Positions 4,150-5,127 of a stretch of 5,127 bases of DNA are shown piece after piece. Position 1 is the first letter of the stretch. Each line of letters begins with the position of its first letter. The stretch lies in NCBI GenBank assembly GCA_937871635.1, contig CALMNS010000619.1, positions 1 through 5,127 of the forward strand, read 5' to 3'. This DNA comes from an uncultured Solirubrobacter sp. Lineage in GTDB: Bacteria; Actinomycetota; Thermoleophilia; Solirubrobacterales; Solirubrobacteraceae. Position numbers and translations under genes: made by a program. The notes under the pieces were generated by a model, which searched no databases, was not told the DNA's origin, and saw only the letters and a list, made by a program, of their open reading frames with translations.

Positions 4150-5046
4150 ATGGATCCCCGTCGCCTGCGCTTGCTGCTCGAGCTCTCCCGGCGCGGATCG
4201 ATGCGCGCGGTCGCCGACGAGCTCGGGTACACGACCTCGACGGTCTCGCAGCAGCTCGCGGTGCTGGCTCGCGAGGCGGGGACGCCGCTCATCGAGCGCT
4301 CGGGTCGGAGGGTGCGCCTGACGCCGGCCGGACAGCGGCTCGCAGCGCACGCGGTGACGATCCTCGCTGCGCTCGAGGCCGCCCGCGCGGACCTCGACCC
4401 GGAGGCCGAACCCGCCGGCGTGGTGCGCGTCGCCGGGTTCGCCACGGCGATCCGGCGTTCGCTCGTGCCGGTCGTCGCCGCGCTGGCCGAGACGCATCCC
4501 GCCGTCGAGCTCCAAGTCCGCGAGCACGAGCCACCGGAGGCGATGGCGCTGCTCGCCGACGACGAGGTCGACCTCGCGCTCGTCTACGACTACACCCTCG
4601 CGCCGCGGGCGTTCGGCCGCGACGTCGTCGCGACACCGCTGTGGACCGCGGGCTGGCAGCTCGCCGTCCCGGCCGGCGACGACCCCGCCGGCGCCGACGC
4701 GTCACCGGGCGTGCTGCGCCGATACGCGGACGCCGAGTGGATCGTCAACTCGCGAGACGCCGGCGACGAGACCGCGCTGCTGGCCATCGCGGCGCTGGCC
4801 GGGTTCGTCCCGCGCTTCACGCACCGCGCCGACAGCCTCGAGCTCGTTGAGGACCTGATCGTCGCCGGCCTCGGCGTGGGGCTCCTCCCGGCCGGCGAGC
4901 CGCTTCGCGAGGGCGTGCAACGCCTCGAGCTCAGGGACCCTGCGGCCGATCTGCGGTCCTACGCCGTCACGCGCCGCGGACGCGAAGCATGGGCCCCGCT
5001 CGCGCTCGTCACCCGCTCGATCGAAGCGCGCATGGGCGAGAGGTGA
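4150..5046 (+). CDS. LysR-family transcriptional regulator
   Basis: The protein has 298 residues, the usual LysR length. The winged helix-turn-helix fills residues 4-61: LRLLLELSRRGSMRAVADEL, then the recognition region GYTTSTVSQQLAVLARE, and the wing LIERSGRRVRLTPAGQRL. A linker helix follows to about 85. The effector-binding domain begins near GVVRVAGFATAIRR and contains two Rossmann-like lobes, with DDEVDLALVYDY and VEDLIVAGLGVGLLPAGE as typical LysR landmarks. It should be a cytoplasmic tetramer that binds a small co-inducer. ATG 4150 has no Shine-Dalgarno but lies six bases after a -10-like TAGTGT. The next ATG, at 4201, would remove part of the DNA-binding domain. Divergent pairing with an amino-acid exporter resembles LysG/LysE and ArgP/ArgO, so sensing an amino acid and activating export is a reasonable inference. 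Confidence 0.9.
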   Translation: MDPRRLRLLLELSRRGSMRAVADELGYTTSTVSQQLAVLAREAGTPLIERSGRRVRLTPAGQRLAAHAVTILAALEAARADLDPEAEPAGVVRVAGFATAIRRSLVPVVAALAETHPAVELQVREHEPPEAMALLADDEVDLALVYDYTLAPRAFGRDVVATPLWTAGWQLAVPAGDDPAGADASPGVLRRYADAEWIVNSRDAGDETALLAIAALAGFVPRFTHRADSLELVEDLIVAGLGVGLLPAGEPLREGVQRLELRDPAADLRSYAVTRRGREAWAPLALVTRSIEARMGER

Positions 5047-5064
5047 GCGCACGGCGACCGCTCG

Positions 5065-5093
5065 ACCACCGGGTCCCAGTCAGCGTCCGTGGT
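5065..5093. terminator. Imperfect hairpin downstream of the LysR gene
   Basis: ACCAC (5065-5069) pairs with GTGGT (5089-5093), and the stem continues as GG (5071-5072) with CC (5087-5088) past a bulged C. The loop is about 14 bases. It starts 18 bases after the LysR stop and could end that transcript, but the large loop and absent T-run make this weak. It overlaps the possible minus-strand gene end at 5080. Confidence 0.25.
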
Positions 5094-5127
5094 ACTCCGC
5101 GTGACCTGCCGCGACGGGCCGCTCGGG
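5080..5127 (-). CDS. Possible C-terminal end of a minus-strand gene (partial)
   Basis: Read on the minus strand from the right edge, one frame is open for 15 codons and ends in TGA at 5082-5080. It encodes PERPVAAGHAEYHGR. Twelve of the 15 codons end in G or C, which fits the coding style here, and a convergent gene would continue the alternating pattern of the window. Fifteen codons are too few to identify a family, and chance open frames this long are common in GC-rich DNA. If it is not coding, the 81 bases after the LysR stop hold only the weak hairpin. Confidence 0.3.
   Translation of the reverse strand, partial: PERPVAAGHAEYHGR

Noticed and set aside
3228..4445. Minus-strand open frame of 405 codons
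   Set aside because: It is antisense to the LysR DNA-binding domain and out of frame with the exporter. No recognisable motif.
3339..4850. Long plus-strand open frame of 503 codons
   Set aside because: It is antisense to the exporter and out of frame with the LysR gene. Arg/Ala-rich low-complexity translation; the two real genes on the same DNA have clear family signatures.
1..5127. Mobile element, CRISPR array, toxin-antitoxin or defence system
   Set aside because: No transposase, integrase, nuclease, terminal inverted repeats, regularly spaced repeats or paired small toxin/antitoxin genes could be seen. Base composition looks even across the window.

Overview
This is a compact, very GC-rich bacterial chromosomal segment (roughly 70% G+C by eye, with G or C at most third codon positions). 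It carries seven supported protein genes and perhaps the tail of an eighth. GTG starts, strong AGGAGG-type ribosome sites next to apparently leaderless genes, TAnnnT -10 elements and the protein families present all suggest a high-GC actinobacterium. A Thermoleophilia- or Acidimicrobiia-like lineage is possible, but that is only an impression. I see no rRNA, tRNA, CRISPR, insertion sequence or phage gene.

Layout, left to right: the 3' part of a glucose 1-dehydrogenase-type medium-chain dehydrogenase (+, cut by the left edge); a VOC/glyoxalase-fold protein (-); an antibiotic-biosynthesis-monooxygenase (ABM) fold protein (+); a TetR-family repressor (-); an alpha/beta hydrolase (+); an RhtA-like amino-acid exporter of the EamA/DMT superfamily (-); a LysR-family regulator (+); and, at the right edge, 15 codons that may be the C-terminus of a further minus-strand gene. 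Gene direction alternates strictly, so no two neighbours can share a simple operon. The intergenic gaps are 33-96 bp. The divergent gaps hold promoters and operators, and the convergent gaps hold GC-rich hairpins that may terminate transcription from both sides.

The segment reads as divergent gene pairs. VOC/ABM are two small enzyme-like proteins with Shine-Dalgarno sites facing each other across 44 bp. TetR/hydrolase share a 46-bp gap with a perfect 6-4-6 palindrome beside -10 elements that overlap on the two strands. The RhtA-like exporter and LysR regulator share a 74-bp gap with a perfect 7-5-7 palindrome abutting the regulator's ATG and several GTTC/GAAC half-sites. Local regulation is the natural inference for the last two: TetR represses itself and the hydrolase, and LysR controls itself and the exporter, as in LysG/LysE-type pairs. 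The enzyme substrates and the regulator ligands cannot be read from the sequence.

I looked for a novel system and did not find a convincing one. The most notable features are regulatory: two regulator genes that look leaderless, each with its -10 element inside or touching a perfect palindrome, and a near-duplicated start region ahead of the ABM gene.
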